Shown here piece by piece: positions 55,433-62,244 of a stretch of 62,244 nt of DNA. Origin of the DNA: Acidimicrobiales bacterium (GTDB taxonomy: Bacteria > Actinomycetota > Acidimicrobiia > Acidimicrobiales > Aldehydirespiratoraceae); assembly GCA_029263195.1 (NCBI GenBank), contig JAJCXX010000017.1, positions 1 to 62,244 on the forward strand. The letters are read 5' to 3'. The notes below the pieces were generated by a model. The model did no database searches. It was not told where the DNA came from and saw only the letters and a program-made list of their open reading frames with translations. Each line of letters begins with the position of its first letter. Within the stretch, counting starts at the first letter, position 1. The position numbers were made by a program, and so were the translations under genes.

Positions 55433-56256
55433 TGTTGACTCGATTCTTCGTCGGTAGGCCCGGATTCGCGGTCGGTAAGCTTCTTCATAGCGGCCAGCGG
55501 ATCGGCTCGAAATGCCTGAACCGAGGCCTGATGCCCGGCCAGTGCCTGAAATTCTTGACCGGCGCGGATTGCGGCCCGGCCGCCGCCCACATCGAATTGG
55601 CGATGGACCATCCGCTTCAGGATCTGCGAGAGATCTGATTCGACGTCGGCGATCCGCTTCGCGACATCGAGCACTGCCGACTCGAGGTCGTCGGCGGGAT
55701 ACGACCGATTCGCCCAGCCGATGCGGGCGGCTTCGGTTCCGTCAATGGAATCTCCCGTGAGCATGGCCTCCATGGAGTGGCGCAGCCCGAGCAACGGTTC
55801 GTGATATTGCCAGTCGGGCGGTGATGCCACCCGCACGACCGGATAGGAGATCCGGGCGTCGGCGGCGACGTAGACCAGATCACAGGCCGCTGCCAGTTCG
55901 GTGGCGCCCGCCATGGCGTATCCGTGGATCTGGGCGATGACCGGCTTGGCGAGATCCCAGATCGAGAACCAACCATCGCTGGCCTGGCGGGTCCAAGCTC
56001 CGTCACCAGGCGCCGAGTAGGTAGGGGTGTCGTCCATCAACGAACTCGACAGGTCGTATCCGGAGGAGAAACACTCGCCGGCTCCCCTCACGATCGACAC
56101 CCTCACCGCCGGGTCGGTGTCGTGGGCCTGAAGTGTCGCAAACAACTCGGCTCGCAGCGGGGTCGAGATGGCGTTGCGCTTCTCAGGACGGTTCAGGGTG
56201 AGGTAGCGCACGTGTTCGCTCGGGCTCTCGACGGTCACGAGGGGCGAATCGGTCAT
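55429..56256 (-). CDS. Enoyl-CoA hydratase family protein
   Basis: 275-aa second crotonase-fold protein in the same operon. Motifs: RPEKRNAISTPL, GECFSSGYDL and GYAMAGATELAAACDLVY, with RVASPPDWQYHE in the active-site region. It is clearly different from the adjacent paralogue, so the two probably do not share one substrate. Overlaps of 4 bases upstream and downstream. Confidence 0.84.
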   Translation of the reverse strand: MTDSPLVTVESPSEHVRYLTLNRPEKRNAISTPLRAELFATLQAHDTDPAVRVSIVRGAGECFSSGYDLSSSLMDDTPTYSAPGDGAWTRQASDGWFSIWDLAKPVIAQIHGYAMAGATELAAACDLVYVAADARISYPVVRVASPPDWQYHEPLLGLRHSMEAMLTGDSIDGTEAARIGWANRSYPADDLESAVLDVAKRIADVESDLSQILKRMVHRQFDVGGGRAAIRAGQEFQALAGHQASVQAFRADPLAAMKKLTDRESGPTDEESSQQ

Positions 56257-57326
56257 GGGTTGGTTCCTCCCGGATCGTCGGCAGCGAGATCCCGAGCACC
56301 GGTGATTTCGGCTGCGAGCACATGACCCTCGTCGGTATTGCTGCGAACGATCAAACCGGTGAGCCCCTTCTGCACCGCGACGGCGTCCCAGCGACTGCGG
56401 ACGCGGTCGGCCGAGCCGATCAGCGCGCCGGAATCGACGTAGTCGTCGGGCACCGCAGCGATGGCATCATCCTTGCGGCCGGCGAGCCAGAGTGCCTGAA
56501 TGCGATCGGCGGCATCGGAAAATCCTCGACGGGCCATCGCTTCTCTGTGGAAGTTGCTGTCGCGGCTGCCCATCCCACCGACATACATGCCCACAAGAGG
56601 CTTTCTTGCTTCGACGGCGGCTCTCACATCGTCGGTGATGTCGATGTTGACGCTGCCGAAGATCTCGAAACCGTCGTGGGGGCCGCCGCGGGCCCGCCAT
56701 CCCTTTTCAATTGCCGGGGCGTGAGTCGACCATCCGTCGTTGCCGTATCCCATGGGGAGCCAACCGTCGGCCAGCTCGGCGGCGAGTGCAGTGTTGAGAG
56801 GTCCCCCCGAGGCCACCCAGATCTCTATCTCACCGGCCGGGTGAAGGATCGACTTGAGTGCCTTGCCTTCGCCGGTGGATCCCGGCCCTACGTAGGGAAG
56901 CGAGATCTCGGTGCCGTCGTGCACCACCGCCTCTTCGCGAGAAACGACCTTTCGCATGATCGAGATGTAGTCGCGCAATCGGCCAGCCGGAGAACCCCAT
57001 GGCTGCCCGTACCAACCCTCGACGATCTGGGGCCCCGACACGCCGAGACCGATGATCACCCGATTGCCGCCGGCGAGATGATCGATCGACATGGCGGCCA
57101 TGGCAGTGGCCGCCGGACTCCGGGCCGCAAGTTGAGCAACGCCGGTGGCGAGCTTGATCCGCGAGGTGTGGGCCGCGAGGTAGGCGAGCGGAGTCAGCGC
57201 ATCAGAGCCATAGGCCTCGGCCGTCCACACCGAGTGGTAGCCGAGGCCCTCGCACATTTGCACCAGGTCGACGGGGACCTCGAGCGTCTTGGCCCGATAC
57301 AGATCGAGCCCCAATCCCAGCTTCAC
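56253..57326 (-). CDS. LLM-class F420-dependent oxidoreductase
   Basis: 357 aa, luciferase-like fold. Blocks seen: MKLGLGLDLYRAK, YHSVWTAEAYGSDALTPLAYLAAHTSRIKLATGVAQ (cited in part), RVIIGLGVSGPQIVEGWYGQPWGSP and IWVASGGPLNTALAAELADGW. First gene of the LLM, enoyl-CoA hydratase, enoyl-CoA hydratase, peptidase operon. Probably uses F420 for an oxidation or reduction of an acyl-CoA-linked compound (inference from neighbours). It lies 77 bases downstream of the anti-sigma gene on the same strand. Confidence 0.85.
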   Translation of the reverse strand: MKLGLGLDLYRAKTLEVPVDLVQMCEGLGYHSVWTAEAYGSDALTPLAYLAAHTSRIKLATGVAQLAARSPAATAMAAMSIDHLAGGNRVIIGLGVSGPQIVEGWYGQPWGSPAGRLRDYISIMRKVVSREEAVVHDGTEISLPYVGPGSTGEGKALKSILHPAGEIEIWVASGGPLNTALAAELADGWLPMGYGNDGWSTHAPAIEKGWRARGGPHDGFEIFGSVNIDITDDVRAAVEARKPLVGMYVGGMGSRDSNFHREAMARRGFSDAADRIQALWLAGRKDDAIAAVPDDYVDSGALIGSADRVRSRWDAVAVQKGLTGLIVRSNTDEGHVLAAEITGARDLAADDPGGTNP

Positions 57327-57403
57327 CGCGACGTCCTGCCTCTCCCGGAGTTGTCGTGAACCTGCGCGGCCCCGACCCTACGCTCCGGGAGGCAGCGGTC
57401 AAG

Positions 57404-58606
57404 CTATGCGGGTGCAGTGGTCGTCGTGGCCGGCGGTGCAGTTGTCGTGGGAGGCGGTGCCGTCGTGGCCGGCGGTGCAGTTGTCGTGGGAGGCGGCGCC
57501 GTCGTCGTTGTCGGAGGCGGCGGTGTCGCGTTGGTGATGTCCCACACCATTTGTCCTTCGAGAATTCCGACATCGATGAACCACAGCTGACCCTCACCTT
57601 CGAAGTCGACCTTCACCGTGGTTCCGACTTCGGTGTGGACGAAGGAGGAGAACCCGATCGATGGGGCCGTCTCCTTCACGTAGACTTGGTTGTTCCACAG
57701 CTTGAACTTCGCAGCTCCCACACCGGGGATCTCCACCCACTGGTAGACGGGATCGGGGATCTTGGCTTCGTCCCAGAAATGTTGCTGAACCCGGCCGGCG
57801 TCGTCGATGTAGGCCTTGCCGTGCCAGAGCCAGGCTCCATCGGTGAACGCGACGTGCACCTTCCAGCCTTCGGCCTTCACGACATCGTGCACGAAGCCGT
57901 CGGCATCGGTGACGTTGCCGAGGAACAACACATCGCCGGAACGTTCCACCACGAACGATCCCTTGCCCGGGACCTCGACCACCCATCGGTCAACGACGGG
58001 CGAAACCGTGGCCGGAGGAGCTTTCGTGGTGGTCGGCGGAATCACCACATCGACGATTCGAATATCGATCTGGTCACGCACCCCCGGCCTGATCTTGATG
58101 GCCTTCATGTGTTCACCATCTGCGATCACCACCACGAGCACGCCATCGACGATCTCGGCACTGACGAGCTCCCATCCCGCTGCGGGCTCAATCGACGCCA
58201 GGGCGAATGAGTCTCCCTCGGGAACCACGATTGCTGTGCCGTAGACACCGAGGGTGACGCTCTTTTCGTCCGTGATCTGAAGCGTTGTCGCTGTCGTGGT
58301 CGTTGACGAGGTCGTCGACGCGGTTTCGTCAGCCGGGTTGCCAAGAGAGGCGATCGCCTCTTCGCTGCCCGCCACGCCCACATCAGCGGGATCGTCCGGA
58401 ATCGACACCGGTGCCGCGTCAATCGTGACACCGGTTCCACCGTCGGCGGCCATGGCGGCAGCCCCGAAACCGATCAGCGGCACGACGGCTACAACCGCAG
58501 CCATGCGCCTCAGATGACCGACTCGAGCGGTTCGCATGCGAGGCCGGAGCTGTTCGAGAACCATCTCGGCTTCTTCTTCGACTCTGTCTGTTTCGTTGAT
58601 GTTCAT
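57404..58606 (-). CDS. Probable membrane anti-sigma factor with extracellular Pro/Thr tail
   Basis: 400 aa from the ATG at 58606, overlapping the sigma factor gene by 4 bases. An N-terminal acidic cytoplasmic helix (about 1-30), one membrane helix (about 35-53), a Thr/Ser-rich linker and a large extracellular domain follow. The tail is almost purely Pro, Thr and Ala (about 362-400). No HxxxCxxC zinc motif is seen. The anti-sigma role is inferred from gene order and topology, not from a recognised domain. The outer part could bind the cell wall or a ligand. Confidence 0.65.
   Translation of the reverse strand: MNINETDRVEEEAEMVLEQLRPRMRTARVGHLRRMAAVVAVVPLIGFGAAAMAADGGTGVTIDAAPVSIPDDPADVGVAGSEEAIASLGNPADETASTTSSTTTTATTLQITDEKSVTLGVYGTAIVVPEGDSFALASIEPAAGWELVSAEIVDGVLVVVIADGEHMKAIKIRPGVRDQIDIRIVDVVIPPTTTKAPPATVSPVVDRWVVEVPGKGSFVVERSGDVLFLGNVTDADGFVHDVVKAEGWKVHVAFTDGAWLWHGKAYIDDAGRVQQHFWDEAKIPDPVYQWVEIPGVGAAKFKLWNNQVYVKETAPSIGFSSFVHTEVGTTVKVDFEGEGQLWFIDVGILEGQMVWDITNATPPPPTTTTAPPPTTTAPPATTAPPPTTTAPPATTTTAPA
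57426..57503. repeat. Two tandem 39-bp direct repeats
   Basis: Copies at 57426-57464 and 57465-57503 differ at one base. They encode a 13-residue Pro/Thr/Ala unit in the tail of the anti-sigma-like protein; shorter partial units continue on both sides. Length is likely to vary between strains by slippage. Confidence 0.85.
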
Positions 58607-59094
58607 TGTGCGACCTCCGTCAGACCGATTCGCTCGGCCATGCGGGGCGTGAGTGCCCTCCGGGCTCGACTCAGATGGAAACGGAACGCACCGGGCGAGA
58701 TGCCCATGCGTGCTGCCGCTTCCTCGGTGCTGAATCCGGCGCGGTAATACAGATCGACGGCACATCGTTGTCGTTGGGGCAGAATCTCGATCACTTCGGC
58801 GAAGTCACTCGGCAGTTCGGGCTCAGGAATCACAGGATCGACCGCGATGATCGGCATCGCCTTCTCGCGGACGATCAGGCGGCGGTGATCGTCACGAATG
58901 ACGTTGACCGCAACCCGCCGGACCCACGCGGCCGGTTCGTTGTAGTGCCCGACCCGCCACCACCGTGCATAAGCACGGACATAGGCCTCCTGTGCGGCGT
59001 CCTGAGCATCTTCACGGCAGTTGCCGTCATACTCGAGAGTCCGTACGGTGGCGGTGTACGTGTCCTTGAAGAAGCCATCGAAGTCTCTGGCCAT
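58603..59094 (-). CDS. ECF RNA polymerase sigma factor, SigE-like
   Basis: 163 aa from the ATG at 59094 (an upstream TTG adds two residues). Region 2 is seen in EDAQDAAQEAYVRAYARWWRV and WVRRVAVNVIRDDHRR. Region 4 follows in LPQRQRCAVDLYYRAGFSTEEAAARMGISPGAFRFHLSRAR, the DNA-binding helix-turn-helix (cited in part). Directs RNA polymerase to stress-type promoters and is probably held by the overlapping anti-sigma gene product. I could not place its own promoter with confidence in the 178 bases upstream. Confidence 0.88.
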   Translation of the reverse strand: MARDFDGFFKDTYTATVRTLEYDGNCREDAQDAAQEAYVRAYARWWRVGHYNEPAAWVRRVAVNVIRDDHRRLIVREKAMPIIAVDPVIPEPELPSDFAEVIEILPQRQRCAVDLYYRAGFSTEEAAARMGISPGAFRFHLSRARRALTPRMAERIGLTEVAQ

Positions 59095-59272
59095 GCCCAA
59101 CCCCTACTCACATGTCGTCGTGCATCACCGTCGCCTCCCTACTTGGATGACGTTCGAGTGAGCCGAAATGTTTGGCCTCCGGAAGAAATATTCCTGCTCT
59201 CCTTCTTCGGCCATAAACGTGGGGGTGTTGAACGGTTGGCCCGGGAGAGGACGGCACTAGGGTCAGCGAATC

Positions 59273-60721
59273 ATGTCCGGGGATGGTCTGTTCAGCCGTA
59301 GGTACCGACCAACCACGCTTGCCTTGATGTCGGCGGTCGGGATTGCTGCCTACAACGCTCTGTCGGTTTCGGCGGCTCTACCCGACATCGGCGACGACCT
59401 CGGCAACGTCGGACTACTCCCTTGGGTCATCACGATCGAACTGCTCACCTCGGCGGTGGCGATCCTGATGGCCGGACCTCTGATCGACGGGGTCGGGGTG
59501 AGGCTGACCTTCCGATGGTCGGGCGCGGCAATCATCGTGGCGTCGACCCTGGCAGCGTTCTCGATCAACATGCCGATGCTCATAGTGGCTCGGGGCATGC
59601 AGGGAATCGCCGCTGGAATGGTGATCGCGGTTGCGGTGGCGGCCGCCGGAATAGCGTTCCCAGCCGAACTCCGGCCTCGTGCCTTCGCTGCCACCTCCTC
59701 GGTCTGGGGGGTTCTCGGGGTCGCGGGACCGGCCATTGCCGCGGTGCTGGTGTCGACCACCGGATGGAGAGGTGTTCTCCTCGTCAATGTGCCGGTGGCG
59801 TTGTTCGCTCTCTGGATGGGCCGTTCGTCTCTCCCGGGCCGACAGGTCGGGGCAGCCGAGGCCAACTTCGATCCCGTCGGGCTTGTTCTCGTCACGGCGC
59901 TCACCGCCGGCGCCCTGGCCACAGCGGCCGGCTCGCTCCTCGCGGCATTGATCGGTACGACCATCGTGATCGCCGCCGGATTGTCCTATGTGCGCCATGC
60001 CCGTTCGGTGCCCCAACCCGTCCTGCGACTCGGCCACATCACCGACCCGAGATTTCGCTACATCCATCTCGCCGCCGCGGCCGCCATGGCCGGGGGCTTG
60101 GGGGCCGACGCCTTCCTGCCGCTCTACGTCAGAGGAGCCCGAGGCCAGAGCTTCGGTGTCGCAGCATTCTCGGTGTTGTTCATCACGATCGGCTGGTCGG
60201 CCGCCGCAGTCATCGCCAGCCGGCTTCAGGACCACTTCTCCGGCGAGAGGGTGATGCTCCTCGGAACCCTCATCGCCAGCTCGGCTGCCGCGTTCACCGC
60301 CATGGCAGTCGCGTTGACCGCGCCACTTCCGGTCATCTTCGGACTGCTGGTTTTCGTCGGTGCCGGGATCGGCACGATCACCAATTCCGGGCTGGCCGTA
60401 CTGCAATCGCGAGTCCAGACCACGGAGATGGGACGGGTCGGGAGCTCCCACCAGTTTCTCCGCACCCTCGGCATCACCTATGGCACCGCCGCAGCCGGTC
60501 TGATCGTGTTCTCAGTGGTGGGTCGACGGATCGACGACATCGAGTCGGTCCGCGAATTGCTCGGCGGAGACGAGTCGATCATCGACCCGGCCACCGCCGA
60601 CGCCCTCGCTGCGGGCTTCTCGTGGGCCATGGCCGCAGCGGCTGTGGTGATCACTCTGTCAATCCTGCCGGCGGTGGGCCTCGTCCGCTCCTCTCGCGAC
60701 CGAGTACGATCCGCGGAGTGA
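59273..60721 (+). CDS. MFS transporter
   Basis: 482 aa, about 14 hydrophobic segments. Motif-A-like loop after helix 2 (AGPLIDGVGVRLTF), RGMQGIAAGMVIA, and motif C-like GVLGVAGPAIAAVLV followed by WRGVLLVNVPVALFAL, the DHA2/drug exporter pattern. The substrate is unknown. Its stop overlaps the next gene start (GTGA), so it is paired with an alcohol dehydrogenase. Confidence 0.82.
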   Translation: MSGDGLFSRRYRPTTLALMSAVGIAAYNALSVSAALPDIGDDLGNVGLLPWVITIELLTSAVAILMAGPLIDGVGVRLTFRWSGAAIIVASTLAAFSINMPMLIVARGMQGIAAGMVIAVAVAAAGIAFPAELRPRAFAATSSVWGVLGVAGPAIAAVLVSTTGWRGVLLVNVPVALFALWMGRSSLPGRQVGAAEANFDPVGLVLVTALTAGALATAAGSLLAALIGTTIVIAAGLSYVRHARSVPQPVLRLGHITDPRFRYIHLAAAAAMAGGLGADAFLPLYVRGARGQSFGVAAFSVLFITIGWSAAAVIASRLQDHFSGERVMLLGTLIASSAAAFTAMAVALTAPLPVIFGLLVFVGAGIGTITNSGLAVLQSRVQTTEMGRVGSSHQFLRTLGITYGTAAAGLIVFSVVGRRIDDIESVRELLGGDESIIDPATADALAAGFSWAMAAAAVVITLSILPAVGLVRSSRDRVRSAE

Positions 60722-61917
60722 AGGCACTCCGATTCAGCCGTAACGAAGCGCGATACGCCGCCGCCATGGTGGCCTCGAAATTGCGTCCGGGTTCTGGAGG
60801 CAGATGGGGACCCCTCTCGTTGGTCGACAACGACGATCCTCCCGACCTCCCGGGCGACGGCTGGGTTCGGGTCTGGCCACGGCTCACCGGAATCTGCGGC
60901 TCCGACCTCTCGACAATCGACGGCCACTCGTCGCGCTACTTCGAGGACTTCGTGTCGTTTCCGTTTGTGCCCGGTCATGAAATCGTCGGCGAGTTGGCCG
61001 ACGGGCGCCGGGTTGTCATCGAGCCGGTCCTCGGGCACGAAGCCCGCGGTTTCGATCCGCCGTTTGCCGGTGCCGCGCCCGGCGACGGCAACGACTACCG
61101 CCATCTCACCTGCGGACACCTCGAGCCTGGCATCCAGACCGGTTTCTGCAACAGCACCGGCGGCGGATGGTCCACCGAGTTCGTGGCCCACGAGTCGCAG
61201 CTCCACGAGGTCCCCGACTGGATGAGCGACGAGCTCGCCGTCACGCTCGAGCCGGTTGCCGGAGGCGTACACGCCGCACTTCGGGCCGAAGTCGCTGTCG
61301 ACGACATCGTTGCCGTGATCGGCGCCGGCCCCATGGGCCTGTCGACCGTCGCCGCTCTTCGGCACTTCACCCAGCCCGGATCGGTGATCGTCGGCGCGAA
61401 GTATCAGATCCAACGCGACTTGGCCGCCGAGTTCGGGGCCGATGTCGTAGTGGCGCCCGATGAACTCATCCGGTCGGTTCGCCGAGCCTCTGGTTCGTTC
61501 ATGATCGGCGACAACCTGTCGGGTGGCGCCGATGTGGTCATCGACGCAGTCGGTTCCCAGGACTCGATTGCCCAGGCAATTGGGCTGTGTCGTCCGCGTG
61601 GTCGAGTGGTTCTGCTCGGGATGCCCGGCGTGGTCGAAATCGACCTCACCCCCCTGTGGCATCGCGAGACGCAACTCGTCGGCACCTATACCTACGGCAC
61701 CGAACGTCCCATCGACGGACGGGTCTCGACCAGCTTCGATCTGGCCATCGAACTCGCCGGCAAGGTGTCTTTCGACAAGATGGTCACCTCGACCTATCCG
61801 CTCGATCGATACGCCGATGCGCTCACTCATGCCGGCGAAGCCGGTAGTCGCGGAGCCGTCAAGATCGCGTTCGATATGCGCTCTGAACGCCGTCGCGGAT
61901 TGCCCCAGGATCGCTAG
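60718..61917 (+). CDS. Zinc-type alcohol dehydrogenase (MDR family)
   Basis: 399 aa from a GTG in a GTGA overlap; the much longer open frame upstream is only a shadow of the MFS gene. Catalytic zinc ligands are seen in GICGSDLS (Cys), FVPGHEIVGEL (His-Glu) and LEPVAGGVHA (Glu). The NAD(P) site is VIGAGPMGL. The structural-zinc loop normally holds four cysteines; here only CGHLEPGIQTGFC remains, so the second zinc is probably absent. Resembles threonine or sorbitol dehydrogenase-type enzymes; the substrate is unknown. Confidence 0.82.
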   Translation: MKALRFSRNEARYAAAMVASKLRPGSGGRWGPLSLVDNDDPPDLPGDGWVRVWPRLTGICGSDLSTIDGHSSRYFEDFVSFPFVPGHEIVGELADGRRVVIEPVLGHEARGFDPPFAGAAPGDGNDYRHLTCGHLEPGIQTGFCNSTGGGWSTEFVAHESQLHEVPDWMSDELAVTLEPVAGGVHAALRAEVAVDDIVAVIGAGPMGLSTVAALRHFTQPGSVIVGAKYQIQRDLAAEFGADVVVAPDELIRSVRRASGSFMIGDNLSGGADVVIDAVGSQDSIAQAIGLCRPRGRVVLLGMPGVVEIDLTPLWHRETQLVGTYTYGTERPIDGRVSTSFDLAIELAGKVSFDKMVTSTYPLDRYADALTHAGEAGSRGAVKIAFDMRSERRRGLPQDR

Positions 61918-61968
61918 ACACCGAGATTGGTGTCGTCAGTCGCGCTTCTGCCCGCCAGAATGGTCGCC

Positions 61969-62244
61969 ATGCCCGATTCCGCACCTGCCCAGAAGCTCGA
62001 CGACGACACCACCGCAGCGCTCACGCTGTTCAACGAATACGTCGCTGCCGACCGCGTGCGTACCCGCCACAACCGCGAGATAGCCAAGGCGGAGAAGGCC
62101 AAGGATCAGGCTGCGGCTGCGGTCCGCAAGCTCGAACAGGGCGGGGCGAGCGGCGAGGAGAAGGCCGCGGTGGAAGTCGAATACCGCGAGGCTGTGGCCA
62201 CCCTCAAGCGAGTCCGCGACGGCGAGTCGGCCGAGGCCGCACCC
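61969..62244 (+). CDS. Charged coiled-coil protein, cut off by window end
   Basis: Only the first 92 codons are visible, with no stop before the window ends. An in-frame ATG also lies at 61960. The sequence is very rich in Lys, Glu and Ala with heptad-like patterns (REIAKAEKAKDQAAAAVRKLE), so a long helical coiled coil is expected. I do not recognise it. It starts 51 bases after the alcohol dehydrogenase in the same direction. Confidence 0.6.
   Translation, partial: MPDSAPAQKLDDDTTAALTLFNEYVAADRVRTRHNREIAKAEKAKDQAAAAVRKLEQGGASGEEKAAVEVEYREAVATLKRVRDGESAEAAP

Noticed and set aside
59101..59272. ECF-type autoregulated promoter upstream of the sigma gene
   Set aside because: A GGAAT-like element is present on the minus strand, but no well-spaced -10 partner was found.
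59422..60717. N-terminal extension of the alcohol dehydrogenase frame
   Set aside because: The upstream part is the shifted frame of the MFS gene, rich in Arg/Gly/His. The dehydrogenase homology starts at the GTG at 60718.
1..62244. Mobile elements, CRISPR arrays, tRNA or rRNA genes
   Set aside because: No transposase or integrase, no regularly spaced repeats, and no cloverleaf or rRNA-like segments were seen.

Overview
This is a 62 kb stretch of GC-rich chromosome, densely coding on both strands. It has many GTG starts and ATGA/GTGA stop-start overlaps. Two F420-type LLM oxidoreductases, a SigE-like ECF sigma factor with a membrane anti-sigma partner, an actinobacterial-type ValS and the overall codon bias suggest an aerobic actinobacterium, probably of the Acidimicrobiia (marine or soil heterotroph). 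The taxonomy is inferred, not proven. I found no rRNA, tRNA, CRISPR array, insertion sequence or prophage, and no gene-free stretch exceeds 300 bases.

Layout. 0-9 kb: a diguanylate cyclase, valS, a methyltransferase, then a PhyH dioxygenase, L-threonine aldolase, a gamma-butyrobetaine-hydroxylase-like dioxygenase and an unknown propeller-like protein. 9-15 kb: a DHA2 exporter and a four-gene redox module (four-cluster Fe-S protein, ActC/NrfD-type membrane protein, two cytochromes c). 15-22 kb: sulfatase, D-threonine aldolase, ppc, ilvD. 22-27 kb: a TetR-led catabolic operon (GlcD-like oxidase, exporter, fumarylacetoacetase-family hydrolase, membrane protein). 27-32 kb: glcDEF, read away from an AhpD-like selenoprotein gene with an in-frame UGA and a SECIS-like hairpin, then hisC. 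33-39 kb: SulP transporter, HpaI aldolase, acyl-CoA ligase, LLM oxidoreductase and 3-hydroxyisobutyrate-dehydrogenase-like protein. 39-48 kb: one operon for a branched-chain-amino-acid-type (HAAT) ABC importer of unusual build (binding lipoprotein, MFS-LivF fusion, LivH-LivM-LivG fusion) with an NTF2-like protein, a nitroreductase and an FMN 2-hydroxyacid dehydrogenase. 48-52 kb: MscS, then a molybdate operon (HTH-TOBE regulator, modABC, SDR) closed by a long hairpin. 52-57 kb: LLM oxidoreductase, two enoyl-CoA hydratases and an S9 peptidase. 57-62 kb: anti-sigma/sigma pair, MFS transporter, alcohol dehydrogenase and a cut-off coiled-coil protein.

How the genes work together. The gene content points to oxidation of small organic acids and amino-acid-like compounds: three separate 2-hydroxyacid oxidation systems, two threonine aldolases of opposite stereochemistry, acyl-CoA enzymes and a large HAAT importer. 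Electrons could enter respiration through quinone and the NrfD/cytochrome c module.

The strongest unusual signal is at 30823-31782. The reading frame is interrupted by one TGA exactly where the second cysteine of the AhpD CxxC motif belongs. All other catalytic residues are kept, the frame continues for 116 codons, and a 12-bp hairpin follows at the spacing expected of a bacterial SECIS. The next most notable items are the MFS-LivF fusion importer and the redox module that has no catalytic subunit.
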